Positions 1-7,799 of a stretch of DNA of 64,000 nucleotides are shown piece by piece (position 1 is the first letter of the stretch; every line of letters begins with the position of its first letter). The DNA comes from Pseudomonadota bacterium (GTDB lineage: Bacteria > Pseudomonadota > Alphaproteobacteria > Rhizobiales > Pleomorphomonadaceae), in the NCBI GenBank assembly GCA_023436885.1, contig JAEZHI010000007.1:1-64000 (forward strand). The letters run 5' to 3'. Made by a program: the position numbers and the translations under genes. The notes under the pieces were generated by a model that made no database searches, was not told the origin of the DNA, and was given only the letters and a program-made list of their open reading frames with translations.

Positions 1-127
1 GAATTCGGACTACATCGACGGCGTTGTCCGGCGCGATCAAGGCTTCGTGGTTCTCATCGACCTCGGAAGACTTCTGACCGCCAAGGACCTCGCCGCACTC
101 GGCGGCCAGGCCAAAGCCGTCGCCTGA
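1..127 (+). CDS. cheW: CheW-like coupling protein, C-terminal fragment
   Basis: An open frame enters from the left edge (first full codon at base 2) and stops with TGA at 125-127, giving 41 residues. The sequence DYIDGVVRRDQGFVVLIDLGRLL has the look of the last beta strands of a CheW domain, which often ends with a G-V/L-hydrophobic-hydrophobic-D-L-x-x-L-L pattern. CheW couples chemoreceptors to the CheA kinase in the cytoplasm. The following cheR and cheB on the same strand support a chemotaxis operon. The start lies outside the window, so whether this is a stand-alone CheW or the tail of a larger CheW-domain protein cannot be seen. Confidence 0.6.
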   Translation, partial: NSDYIDGVVRRDQGFVVLIDLGRLLTAKDLAALGGQAKAVA

Positions 128-135
128 GACGCAGA

Positions 136-171
136 AATGGCCCGGGCCACCCCAATGGCGGTCCGGGCATT
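136..171 (+). terminator. Hairpin between cheW-like gene and cheR
   Basis: An imperfect inverted repeat pairs AATGGCCCGG-type sequence at 136-151 with CCGGGCATT-type sequence at 157-171, with one bulged base, followed by CCAAAAAC rather than a T run. It starts 9 bases after the cheW-like stop codon. It may be a weak terminator or an attenuating/stabilising hairpin inside the operon. Confidence 0.35.
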
Positions 172-205
172 CCAAAAACAACGATAATCCAAGAGGACCG
201 CACTT

Positions 206-1063
206 TTGTCGTCAGTCCAGGCCAGCTCATCAGACCGTTCGGTCGACCAACTCAGTGCGAAGAACTTCCGTCGGCTGTCTGCCTTCGTCAACAGCTACAG
301 CGGCATCAAGATGCCCGACGGCAAGCAGACCATGCTGGAGGGGCGGCTACGACGCCGTTTGCGTGCGACAGGCTTCAGCTCACTTGATGCTTATTGTACC
401 TACCTATTCGAGGATGGCGGCCTTGAGACGGAAGCCATTGCGCTGATCGACGCGGTGACGACCAACAAGACCGACTTCTTCCGGGAACCCAAGCATTTCG
501 AGTATCTGCAGCACACGGCACTCCCGAGCCTTGTGCGGAGCGGCAAGACATCGCTACGCCTCTGGAGCGCCGCCTGTTCGGTTGGAGCGGAGCCTTATAC
601 CATTGCCATGGTTCTCGCCGACTATGCCGAGCATTCGAGGCCGCTCGACTACTTCATTCTGGCGACCGACCTCTCGACCGATGTGCTGACGGCGGCTCGC
701 AAGGGGGTCTACCACAAGGGTATGTTGGCTCCGGTCTCCGACGATTACATGCAGCGGTTCGTGAACCGGTCCAACGATCCGCACAGCGATCTCGTACGTA
801 TCTCGCCGGCCCTGCGCTCCAAGGTGGGCTTCGCGCGCATGAACTTCATGGACGACACCTACCCGGTCGGAGAGCCCATGGACGTCATCTTCTGTCGCAA
901 CGTGCTCATCTACTTCGACAAGGTGACGCAGGCCAAAGTACTCACGCGCCTGTGCGATTGCCTGGTGCCCGGCGGCTATCTGTTCATTGGTCACTCGGAG
1001 TCGATCACCGGCTTCAATCTGCCAATCCGCACCGTGGGCAACACGATCTTCCAGAAAATCTGA
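206..1063 (+). CDS. cheR: Chemotaxis protein methyltransferase CheR
   Basis: A 285-aa protein that would methylate glutamates of chemoreceptors with S-adenosylmethionine. The N-terminal all-alpha CheR domain (about residues 15-75) is followed by a Rossmann methyltransferase domain with LRLWSAACSVGAEPYTIAM (SAM-binding motif) and the late FCRNVLIYFDK and LFIGHSESI motifs typical of the family. Length is usual. The chosen start is TTG at 206, with an AGAGGA Shine-Dalgarno sequence about ten bases upstream; no ATG fits as well. It lies between the cheW-like fragment and cheB, the usual adaptation pair. Confidence 0.93.
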   Translation: MSSVQASSSDRSVDQLSAKNFRRLSAFVNSYSGIKMPDGKQTMLEGRLRRRLRATGFSSLDAYCTYLFEDGGLETEAIALIDAVTTNKTDFFREPKHFEYLQHTALPSLVRSGKTSLRLWSAACSVGAEPYTIAMVLADYAEHSRPLDYFILATDLSTDVLTAARKGVYHKGMLAPVSDDYMQRFVNRSNDPHSDLVRISPALRSKVGFARMNFMDDTYPVGEPMDVIFCRNVLIYFDKVTQAKVLTRLCDCLVPGGYLFIGHSESITGFNLPIRTVGNTIFQKI

Positions 1064-1229
1064 ATCGCCGTCCAAGCTCGGCAAGTCTCAGGAGCAATCG
1101 ACACTGAACCCAAAGCCGACTTGCTGCCTTTGCAAATGCCATGGTAGGCCCAAAATGAATGGGCGTCGCGTCCCTCGGTAGCGACGTCAGAGGAACCGCC
1201 CAGTATCGCAGCACCCCTCATTAAGTGAG

Positions 1230-2339
1230 ATGACGATGACCAGCCAGAAACGCGTCCGCGTCCTCATCGTCGACGACTCCGCGTCGGTCAGACAGACCCT
1301 TGCCACCATTCTCGGCAACGATCCCGAGATCGAAGTGATCGGCGTTGCCTCAGATCCGTTCGTGGCTGCAAAGCGCCTCAAGGATGACATCCCCGACGTC
1401 ATAACGCTGGACGTCGAAATGCCGCGCATGGACGGCATCACCTTTCTCAAGAAGCTGATGGCTCAGCACCCCATTCCGGTGGTGATGTGCTCCTCCCTGA
1501 TCGAGGAAGGTTCAGAAACGCTGATGCAGACGCTGGAAGCCGGTGCTGTCGACGTTATCCTCAAGCCCAGGATTGCGGCAGCCGACCACCTCGCCGAACA
1601 GGCTCTTCTGATTTGCGACACCGTGAAGAGCGCGGCTCGCGCTCGTGTCGGTGCGCGGCGCAAGAGGGATGTTTCGGCCGCCTCCACCATCAAGGGGCCA
1701 GCGCCCAAATTATCAGCCGACGCCATGTTGCCGCCGGCGGCGCGTACCGCCGCGATGGCCAAGACCACGGAAATCATCGTTGCCGTCGGAGCGTCAACCG
1801 GCGGAACCGAGGCCCTGCGGGAGTTCCTCGAAGCGCTACCAGCCAATGCGCCCGGCATCGTCATCGTTCAGCACATGCCCGAACATTTCACAGCGGCCTT
1901 CGCCAAGCGGCTCGACGGGCTGTGTCAGGTCAGCGTCAAGGAAGCAGAAGACGGCGATCCGGTGTTGCGCGGCCACGTCTTGATCGCCCCAGGCGGACGC
2001 CACTTGCTGCTGGAGCGCCAGGGCGCCCGTTACCACGTTGCCGTGAAGGATGGCCCGCTCGTCTCGCGCCATCGCCCGTCAGTAGACGTGCTGTTCCGCT
2101 CGACCGCCAGAGCTGCCGGCCCCAACGCCATCGGCGTCATCATGACCGGCATGGGCGATGATGGCGCGCGCGGCATGTTCGAAATGAAAGAGGCGGGCGC
2201 CCACACGGTTGCCCAGGACGAGGAAAGTTGCGTGGTGTTCGGCATGCCGAAAGAAGCCATCGCGCGTGGCGGCGTCGATACCATTCTCTCGCTCGAAGAC
2301 ATCGCCCCGCATGTGATGCTGCAACAAGCGAGGCGATGA
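1230..2339 (+). CDS. cheB: Protein-glutamate methylesterase/deamidase CheB
   Basis: A 369-aa two-domain response regulator that removes methyl groups from chemoreceptors. The receiver domain (about 8-125) has the acidic pair in VLIVDDSASVR, the phospho-acceptor Asp in ITLDVEMPRMDG and the conserved Lys in ILKPR. A linker of about 45 residues leads to the CheB esterase domain (about 180-365) with the catalytic Ser in VGASTGGTEAL, the His in VQHMPEHF and the Asp in TGMGDDGARG. Two ATG codons, at 1230 and 1236, are possible starts. A 166-bp gap after cheR contains no recognised gene. The next gene is convergent. Confidence 0.95.
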   Translation: MTMTSQKRVRVLIVDDSASVRQTLATILGNDPEIEVIGVASDPFVAAKRLKDDIPDVITLDVEMPRMDGITFLKKLMAQHPIPVVMCSSLIEEGSETLMQTLEAGAVDVILKPRIAAADHLAEQALLICDTVKSAARARVGARRKRDVSAASTIKGPAPKLSADAMLPPAARTAAMAKTTEIIVAVGASTGGTEALREFLEALPANAPGIVIVQHMPEHFTAAFAKRLDGLCQVSVKEAEDGDPVLRGHVLIAPGGRHLLLERQGARYHVAVKDGPLVSRHRPSVDVLFRSTARAAGPNAIGVIMTGMGDDGARGMFEMKEAGAHTVAQDEESCVVFGMPKEAIARGGVDTILSLEDIAPHVMLQQARR

Positions 2340-2359
2340 ATCGCAGAGCTATCGCTAGA

Positions 2360-3538
2360 CTAGAGGGCCAACTCGATGCGTTCGAGGAGCTCAGGAAGAT
2401 CCTCTATGTAGTCGATGGCAAAGCGAGGCTTTTCCGACGTGTCACTGGGAACGTGAGTCCGGCGTTCTGACCAGCGCATGAAGACGCTGATCAGGCCAGC
2501 CTCGTTGGCGCCCTTGATATCGCGCTCGAGGTTGTTGCCAACCATAACGATGCGTCCCGCAGCGTCCTTGGAAAGATCAAGGGCGGCCATGGCCGTCTCG
2601 AACATCCGCCGGTGCGGCTTGGCAACCCCGAGGTCACCCGAGATGACGTGCGCCTCGAAATCATTCCAGAGGCCATGCTGCCCCAGAATGTTGACGAAGG
2701 TTTCACGCGGCCCATCTGCCACGAGAGCCAGCCGGTAGCCGCGAGCCAGCAGCCTCCGCGTCAGGTTCTCGGCGCCAGGAATGAGATCGGCCGACGAGAC
2801 GATCTCCGTTTCCTCGTCCTTCACCTCGGTTCCCTCGTCAGCCAGCGTGTCACCACAGTCGAGGAAGACCGCCTCAAGATGCGGCACGCTGTCGACCATG
2901 CCAGCGATGAGTGTCTGGACGCGCCCCGGAATCCAAGTGGCCAGCTCTGCCCAGTGAACGAGCGGGGCAGTTTCGCTGGGAGATAACCCGGAGAAATCAA
3001 AAGCTGGCGCAAAGGCGTCGCGCTTCAGCTTGAGCCGGGCGAGGCGGTGCCCGAAAGGCGTGGCGCTGATTTCTCCGCGATCGCCGAAGGGGTTGTCGAC
3101 ATGCACGCCATCGATGCCGGCAAACGGTCCGCACTGGCCGGCAATCCTGGAAAACTCCGGCGCCATCGCCTCTGGGCTCGCCCAGATCGCGTGCTTGCCA
3201 GGCTCAAGATAGACGACGGGCCGTCCAGACTGGATTTCGCAATCCTTGAGCTCGACGCGTCGGCCATGCTGTGAGCCTTCAACGGCGACGACCTTGCCGG
3301 CACCATCGACATGAACCCAGACATGTTCGAGATCGTAGAGATGGCCGATGTCCCAATCGCACCAGATGACATACTCGATGACAGCCGCCCCGCGCGGGAC
3401 GAGTTCAAACGCCGATGACGGAGAGTTCGCCCGCTCGGCCGTGACAAACCAGCCGAGCCGGCTCGGAGCATAGGGCTCCGTCCGGCAGCAGCGCAGGACC
3501 GGCCGATGATCGGCCGCCAGCTTTTCCTGAGCGCCCAT
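2360..3538 (-). CDS. HAD-superfamily hydrolase with long N-terminal extension, last gene of ABC operon
   Basis: A 392-aa protein. The C-terminal part (about 222-385) is a haloacid-dehalogenase fold: motif I is VFLDCGDTLADEG near residue 228, a Lys in GVAKPHRRMFE, and motif IV-like VMVGNNLERDIKGA. The second motif-I acid is present (D-C-G-D-T), so phosphatase activity is possible. The first 220 residues are not a cap domain I recognise; they are rich in aromatic and beta-strand-like segments (YVIWCDWDIGHLYDLEHVWV) and may be a separate ligand-binding or enzyme domain. ATG at 3538 overlaps the upstream ABC gene stop (TGATG), so the gene is translationally coupled to the transporter. The substrate is unknown; a sugar or peptide phosphate is a guess. 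Confidence 0.7.
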   Translation of the reverse strand: MGAQEKLAADHRPVLRCCRTEPYAPSRLGWFVTAERANSPSSAFELVPRGAAVIEYVIWCDWDIGHLYDLEHVWVHVDGAGKVVAVEGSQHGRRVELKDCEIQSGRPVVYLEPGKHAIWASPEAMAPEFSRIAGQCGPFAGIDGVHVDNPFGDRGEISATPFGHRLARLKLKRDAFAPAFDFSGLSPSETAPLVHWAELATWIPGRVQTLIAGMVDSVPHLEAVFLDCGDTLADEGTEVKDEETEIVSSADLIPGAENLTRRLLARGYRLALVADGPRETFVNILGQHGLWNDFEAHVISGDLGVAKPHRRMFETAMAALDLSKDAAGRIVMVGNNLERDIKGANEAGLISVFMRWSERRTHVPSDTSEKPRFAIDYIEDLPELLERIELAL

Positions 3539-4572
3539 CAATAGGCCCCGGTCAGTGATAGTTCGCCGGCAAAGTGACAGCGAGAGAATCTGCCGGGCTT
3601 GGCCTCTCGCAGCTCAGGCTCTTCCACCTTGCAAATGTCCTTGGCGTAGGGACAACGAGGATGGAAGGCGCAGCCTGACGGCGGCCTGGACGCATCGGGG
3701 ATTTCACCCTTCAGCATGATGCGCTTGCGACCGCGATTGCGCTTCGGATCGGGCTGCGGCACGGCCGACAGCAGCGCCTCGGTGTAGGGGTGCAGCGGCT
3801 CAGCAAACATCGGCTCGGTGGCCGATACTTCCATCAGCCGACCGACGTACATGACGCCGATGCGGTTGGAAATATGCTGCACCATGCTGAGATCATGCGT
3901 GATGAACAGATAGGTGAGACCGAACTGTTCCTGCAGATCCTGCATCAGATTGATGTTCTGGGCGGCCACCGACACATCGAGCGCGGAAACCGCTTCGTCA
4001 GCGGCGATGAAGGCTGGATTGAGGGCCAGGGCGCGGGCAATACCGATGCGCTGACGCTGACCGCCCGAGAAGGCATGCGGATAGCGACCGCGGAATTCCG
4101 GCCGAAGACCGACGAGTTTCAACAGCTCGGCAACGCGATCCTCAAGCTCAGATCCCGTCGCAACGCCATGCACCAGTAGCGGCTCGCCAACCAGCTCGAG
4201 CAGCGTCATGCGCGGGTTGAGCGAGGAGTAGGGATCCTGGAAGATCATCTGCATCTGGCGCCGCAGCGCCTGCAATTCGGCCTTGCTGGCAGTCGCTAGC
4301 TCGACGGTGTCACCCTCGTCGCGCCGGAAGCGGATCGAGCCGGACGTGACGTCATAGGCGCGCAGCATCAAGCGGGCGACGGTCGACTTTCCAGAGCCGC
4401 TTTCGCCAACCAGACCGAACGTCTCACCCTTGGCAATGGTGAAGCTCACGTCGTTGACGGCCTTGACCACCGGCTTGGCCTTCTGGAACCAACCCTTGGC
4501 AGCGCCGCCGAAGTGCTTGCTGAGACCCTCGATCGCAAACAGGGTCTCGGAGTTGAGCGGCTCAACCGACAT
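3538..4572 (-). CDS. Oligopeptide/oligosaccharide ABC transporter, second ATPase (DppF/OppF type)
   Basis: A 344-aa ABC ATPase. Walker A is GLVGESGSGKST, the Q loop is in MIFQDPYSSLNP, the signature is SGGQRQRIGIARAL and Walker B/D loop follow (FIAADEAVSALDVS). The C-terminal oligopeptide-transporter extension contains CAFHPRCPYAKDIC. ATG at 4572 was chosen because GGAGG stands seven bases upstream; the open frame extends further but without a ribosome site. It overlaps the preceding ATPase gene by 11 bases. It energises the importer encoded upstream; the D-loop and signature are intact. Confidence 0.9.
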   Translation of the reverse strand: MSVEPLNSETLFAIEGLSKHFGGAAKGWFQKAKPVVKAVNDVSFTIAKGETFGLVGESGSGKSTVARLMLRAYDVTSGSIRFRRDEGDTVELATASKAELQALRRQMQMIFQDPYSSLNPRMTLLELVGEPLLVHGVATGSELEDRVAELLKLVGLRPEFRGRYPHAFSGGQRQRIGIARALALNPAFIAADEAVSALDVSVAAQNINLMQDLQEQFGLTYLFITHDLSMVQHISNRIGVMYVGRLMEVSATEPMFAEPLHPYTEALLSAVPQPDPKRNRGRKRIMLKGEIPDASRPPSGCAFHPRCPYAKDICKVEEPELREAKPGRFSRCHFAGELSLTGAY

Positions 4573-5590
4573 CCGGTCCTCCGGTCTGGTTCTGAGAGTG
4601 GAGATGGCAGCGGACATTGCGGCCACCGGTAAGGTCGATAAGCGGGGCGTCCAGACGGTCGCAGGTGCCGGCAACGGCCTCGGCGCAGCGCGTGTGGAAC
4701 GAACAGCCCTTCGGCAGCTCGAACGGGTCGGGCACCATGCCCGGGATGGTGGTGAGCCGGCGGCGACGCTCGGCGCCAAGGCGAGGCACCGAAGCCATCA
4801 GCGCCCGGGTGTAGGGATGCTGCGGCTTTTCGAAGATGTCGTCCACCGGGCCGCTTTCGACGACACGCCCCATGTACATCACCGCGATGCGGTCGGCGAT
4901 ATCGGCCACAACGCCGAAATTGTGGGTGATGAAGATGATCGCCATCCCGAGCCGCTCTTGTAGCGACTTCAGAAGATCGAGGATCTGCGCTTCGGTTGTC
5001 ACATCCAATGCGGTCGTCGGCTCATCGGCGATCAGCAGGCTCGGATTACAGGCAAGCGCGATGGCGATCATCGCGCGCTGGCGCATGCCGCCCGAAAGCT
5101 CGTGCGGATAGGCGTCGAGCATCTGGTCTGGACGCGGCATCTGAACGAGCTGCAGGAGTTCGCGCGCCCGGTCCCGTGCCGACTTCTTGCTGAGGCCGAG
5201 ATGCAGGCGGATCGGCGTCATCACCTGATGGCCGATGGTGTGTACCGGCGACAGAGCCGTCATCGGCTCCTGGAAGATCATGCCGATATGGCGGCTGCGC
5301 AGCGAGCGAATCTCCCTGCCCCGGCGATCCAGCTTGGCAATGTCAATCTCCCCGCCGCCCGGCGGGCGGAACGTGACGGTGCCGCGCGAGAGGGATGCCG
5401 TCTTCGGCAGGAGCTGCATGATCGTGCGAACCGAGATCGACTTGCCCGAACCGCTTTCTCCGACGATGCCGAGCACTTCGCCCTTGCGAACGTGCAGGGA
5501 GACGCCGTCGACGGCCCGCACCACGCCTTCGCGCATGCGAAACTCGACGCCGAGGTCCTTGATTTCAACGAGAGGGGTTTCTTCAGTCAT
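4562..5590 (-). CDS. Oligopeptide/oligosaccharide ABC transporter, first ATPase (DppD/OppD type)
   Basis: A 342-aa ABC ATPase with Walker A GIVGESGSGKSIS, signature LSGGMRQRAMIAIAL, Walker B LLIADEPTTALD and the OppD-like C-terminal region CSFHTRCAEAV. It pairs with the second ATPase as a heterodimer at the inner face of the membrane. ATG at 5590 is preceded by GGTGAG; a GTG at 5602 is also possible and would overlap the permease stop. Gene order SBP-permease-permease-ATPase-ATPase is that of the Dpp/Opp/Agp family. Confidence 0.9.
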   Translation of the reverse strand: MTEETPLVEIKDLGVEFRMREGVVRAVDGVSLHVRKGEVLGIVGESGSGKSISVRTIMQLLPKTASLSRGTVTFRPPGGGEIDIAKLDRRGREIRSLRSRHIGMIFQEPMTALSPVHTIGHQVMTPIRLHLGLSKKSARDRARELLQLVQMPRPDQMLDAYPHELSGGMRQRAMIAIALACNPSLLIADEPTTALDVTTEAQILDLLKSLQERLGMAIIFITHNFGVVADIADRIAVMYMGRVVESGPVDDIFEKPQHPYTRALMASVPRLGAERRRRLTTIPGMVPDPFELPKGCSFHTRCAEAVAGTCDRLDAPLIDLTGGRNVRCHLHSQNQTGGPDVG

Positions 5591-5598
5591 ATGAATGC

Positions 5599-6735
5599 TC
5601 ACCGGCCATACGGGTCGGCAGCGTCGCGCAGACCGTCACCGAGGAAGTTGAAGCTCAGAACGATGATGACGATGGCCAGACCGGGCAGCAGCAGCCACGG
5701 CGCCTGAACGATGACGCGCAGGCTCTGTGCTTCCTGCAGCAGCACGCCCCAGGACACCACCGGCGGTCGAAGGCCGAGGCCAAGGAACGACAGCGCGGTT
5801 TCGCCGAGGATCATCTCCGGTACCGACAGCGTCACCGCCGCGATGATGTAGGAGGTCATGGCCGGCAACATGTGCTTGACGATGATCCGCTTCTCGGACG
5901 CGCCAAGCAGACGGGCAGCCAGCACATAGTCCTCGCCACGCAGCGACAGGAAGGAGCCACGCACCGTTCGGGCGAGATAGGTCCAGGAAATCAGCGACAG
6001 CAGGATGGTGATCAGGAAGTAGACGAAGAGCGGGTCCCACTCGACCGGCAAGGCGGCTGCCAGGCCCATCCACAAGGGGATGGTTGGGATCGAACGGATG
6101 AACTCCATCAGTCGCTGGATCGCCGAGTCGATACGGCCGCCGTAATAGCCGGAAATCGAACCAATGGTGATGCCGATGAGGAAGGAGAAGAACACGCCGA
6201 GGATGCCGATGGTAAGCGTCGTCCTTCCGCCATGGATCAGGCGCGTGAGGAGATCTCGACCCAGCGTGTCTGTACCGAGCAGATAGATGCGGGCGTCAGG
6301 ATCATCGGCACCGAACAGATGGATCGAGCCGGGGATCAACCCCCAGAGAGCGTATTCCGGGCCTTCGACAAAGAAGTGCAAGGGCACGATCTCGTCGGTA
6401 TCGACGGTATAGATGACTGCCGCCGTTTCGGGATCGCGAGAGCGCTTCAGTCCATAAACGAACGGTCCCTGGAAGTTCCAGTCCTCGTCGAACAGATGCA
6501 CCCCCTGTGGCGGCCGCATGGTCGCCATCTCGGTGATCTCGTAGGGATCGTAAGGGGCCGTGAACTCGGCGAATGCCACCGTGAGGTAAGCGAAGACCAG
6601 AATACAGAGAGACACAACCGCGAGCTTATGCTTGCGGAAGCGCCACCACATGAGCTGTCGCGGCGTCGCGCGATAGAGCGCTTCCTTGGCGGCGTTCGTC
6701 TCGGGTGTCGGATTGATCAGGCTCGTGTCGGTCAT
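5599..6735 (-). CDS. ABC transporter permease (DppC type) with enlarged first periplasmic loop
   Basis: A 378-aa inner-membrane permease. One membrane segment lies near residues 38-58, followed by a long periplasmic stretch (about 60-150, containing DEDWNFQGPFVYGLKRS) before the transmembrane core, which carries the EAA-loop sequence AARLLGASEKRIIVKHMLP. Ordinary DppC proteins are about 300 aa, so the loop is an enlargement, as seen in some carbohydrate-linked members of the family. ATG at 6735 has GAGGA upstream. It forms the translocation pore with the upstream permease. Confidence 0.88.
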   Translation of the reverse strand: MTDTSLINPTPETNAAKEALYRATPRQLMWWRFRKHKLAVVSLCILVFAYLTVAFAEFTAPYDPYEITEMATMRPPQGVHLFDEDWNFQGPFVYGLKRSRDPETAAVIYTVDTDEIVPLHFFVEGPEYALWGLIPGSIHLFGADDPDARIYLLGTDTLGRDLLTRLIHGGRTTLTIGILGVFFSFLIGITIGSISGYYGGRIDSAIQRLMEFIRSIPTIPLWMGLAAALPVEWDPLFVYFLITILLSLISWTYLARTVRGSFLSLRGEDYVLAARLLGASEKRIIVKHMLPAMTSYIIAAVTLSVPEMILGETALSFLGLGLRPPVVSWGVLLQEAQSLRVIVQAPWLLLPGLAIVIIVLSFNFLGDGLRDAADPYGR

Positions 6736-6744
6736 ACCGGTTCC

Positions 6745-7731
6745 TCAACCTCGGCGGACGCGCGGATCGGACAGCGCGAGTAGAATGTCGGAGATCAGCG
6801 TGCCGATGATGGTGAAGACGCTGAGGATCAGGATGAAGCTACCGGCGAGATACATGTCCTGGTTCTTGAGAGCTCTGAGCAAGAGCGGGCCCGTGGTCGG
6901 TAGATTGAGGACGACGGCGGTGATGACGTCACCCGAAATCAACGAGGGAAGCGCCCAGCCAATTGTGGATATGAAGGGGTTGAGCGCGACGCGCACCGGA
7001 TAGCCCCAGACGACGCGCCGCTCGCTAAGACCTTGCGCATAAGCCGTCTCGACATAGGGCTTGTTGAGCTCATCCAGCATGTTGGCGCGAACGACGCGTA
7101 TGAGACCGGCGGTACCCGACGTCGCCAGAACGACCAGCGGGACCCAGATGTGCCCGGCGACATCGATCACCTTGGCGAACGACCAAGGCTGTTGCTCCAT
7201 GCCGGGACTCATAAGGCCGCCGACGTCCATGTTGAGCCAGGAATAGGCCAGCCACATCAGCACGAGTGCCGTGAGGAATTCGGGAAAACCACGCCCGATG
7301 AAGCCGAAAACCGTGAAGACGTAATCGAGGACCGAGTATTGTCGCGTTGCCGAATAGACGCCAATTGGGATGGCGATCAGCCAGGTCAGCAGCAGCGAGG
7401 ATATCGATATCGCCAGCGTCAGTCCCAAGCGCGCCCAGATCAGGTTGGACACCGGCATGTTGTAGTCGAGCGACTGACCGAAGTCGCCGTGGAGCACGAT
7501 GCCGGAAATCCACCACCAGTACTGGACGTAAATCGGCTTATCGAGACCGAAGTGGACACGGATTTCCTGTTCCATCAGCGGATCGACGGTGTCGCCCTGA
7601 TGACGCAGCTCAGCCACATAGGCGGTCGCATAGTCGCCCGGCGGCAACTGAATGATGATGAAGGCCACGATCGACACGGCGACCAACATGGGTATGGACC
7701 AGAACAGCCGTTTCATCAGGTAGGCCAGCAT
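6745..7731 (-). CDS. ABC transporter permease (DppB type)
   Basis: A 328-aa permease with a first membrane segment at about 10-30 and five more in the core; the EAA loop reads ETAYAQGLSERRVVWGYPVR. Length and layout are typical of DppB/OppB. ATG at 7731 was used; ATG at 7716 is an alternative. It lies 9 bases from dppC. A 68-bp gap separates it from the binding-protein gene and holds a small GGGC/GCCC hairpin that could lower expression of the membrane genes relative to the binding protein. Confidence 0.88.
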   Translation of the reverse strand: MLAYLMKRLFWSIPMLVAVSIVAFIIIQLPPGDYATAYVAELRHQGDTVDPLMEQEIRVHFGLDKPIYVQYWWWISGIVLHGDFGQSLDYNMPVSNLIWARLGLTLAISISSLLLTWLIAIPIGVYSATRQYSVLDYVFTVFGFIGRGFPEFLTALVLMWLAYSWLNMDVGGLMSPGMEQQPWSFAKVIDVAGHIWVPLVVLATSGTAGLIRVVRANMLDELNKPYVETAYAQGLSERRVVWGYPVRVALNPFISTIGWALPSLISGDVITAVVLNLPTTGPLLLRALKNQDMYLAGSFILILSVFTIIGTLISDILLALSDPRVRRG

Positions 7732-7799
7732 CGTCCATCAGGCTCCGTCGGCAGGAAAAAGGAAGAGGAAGGGCATGAGCGCCCCTCCCCCCATGCATA

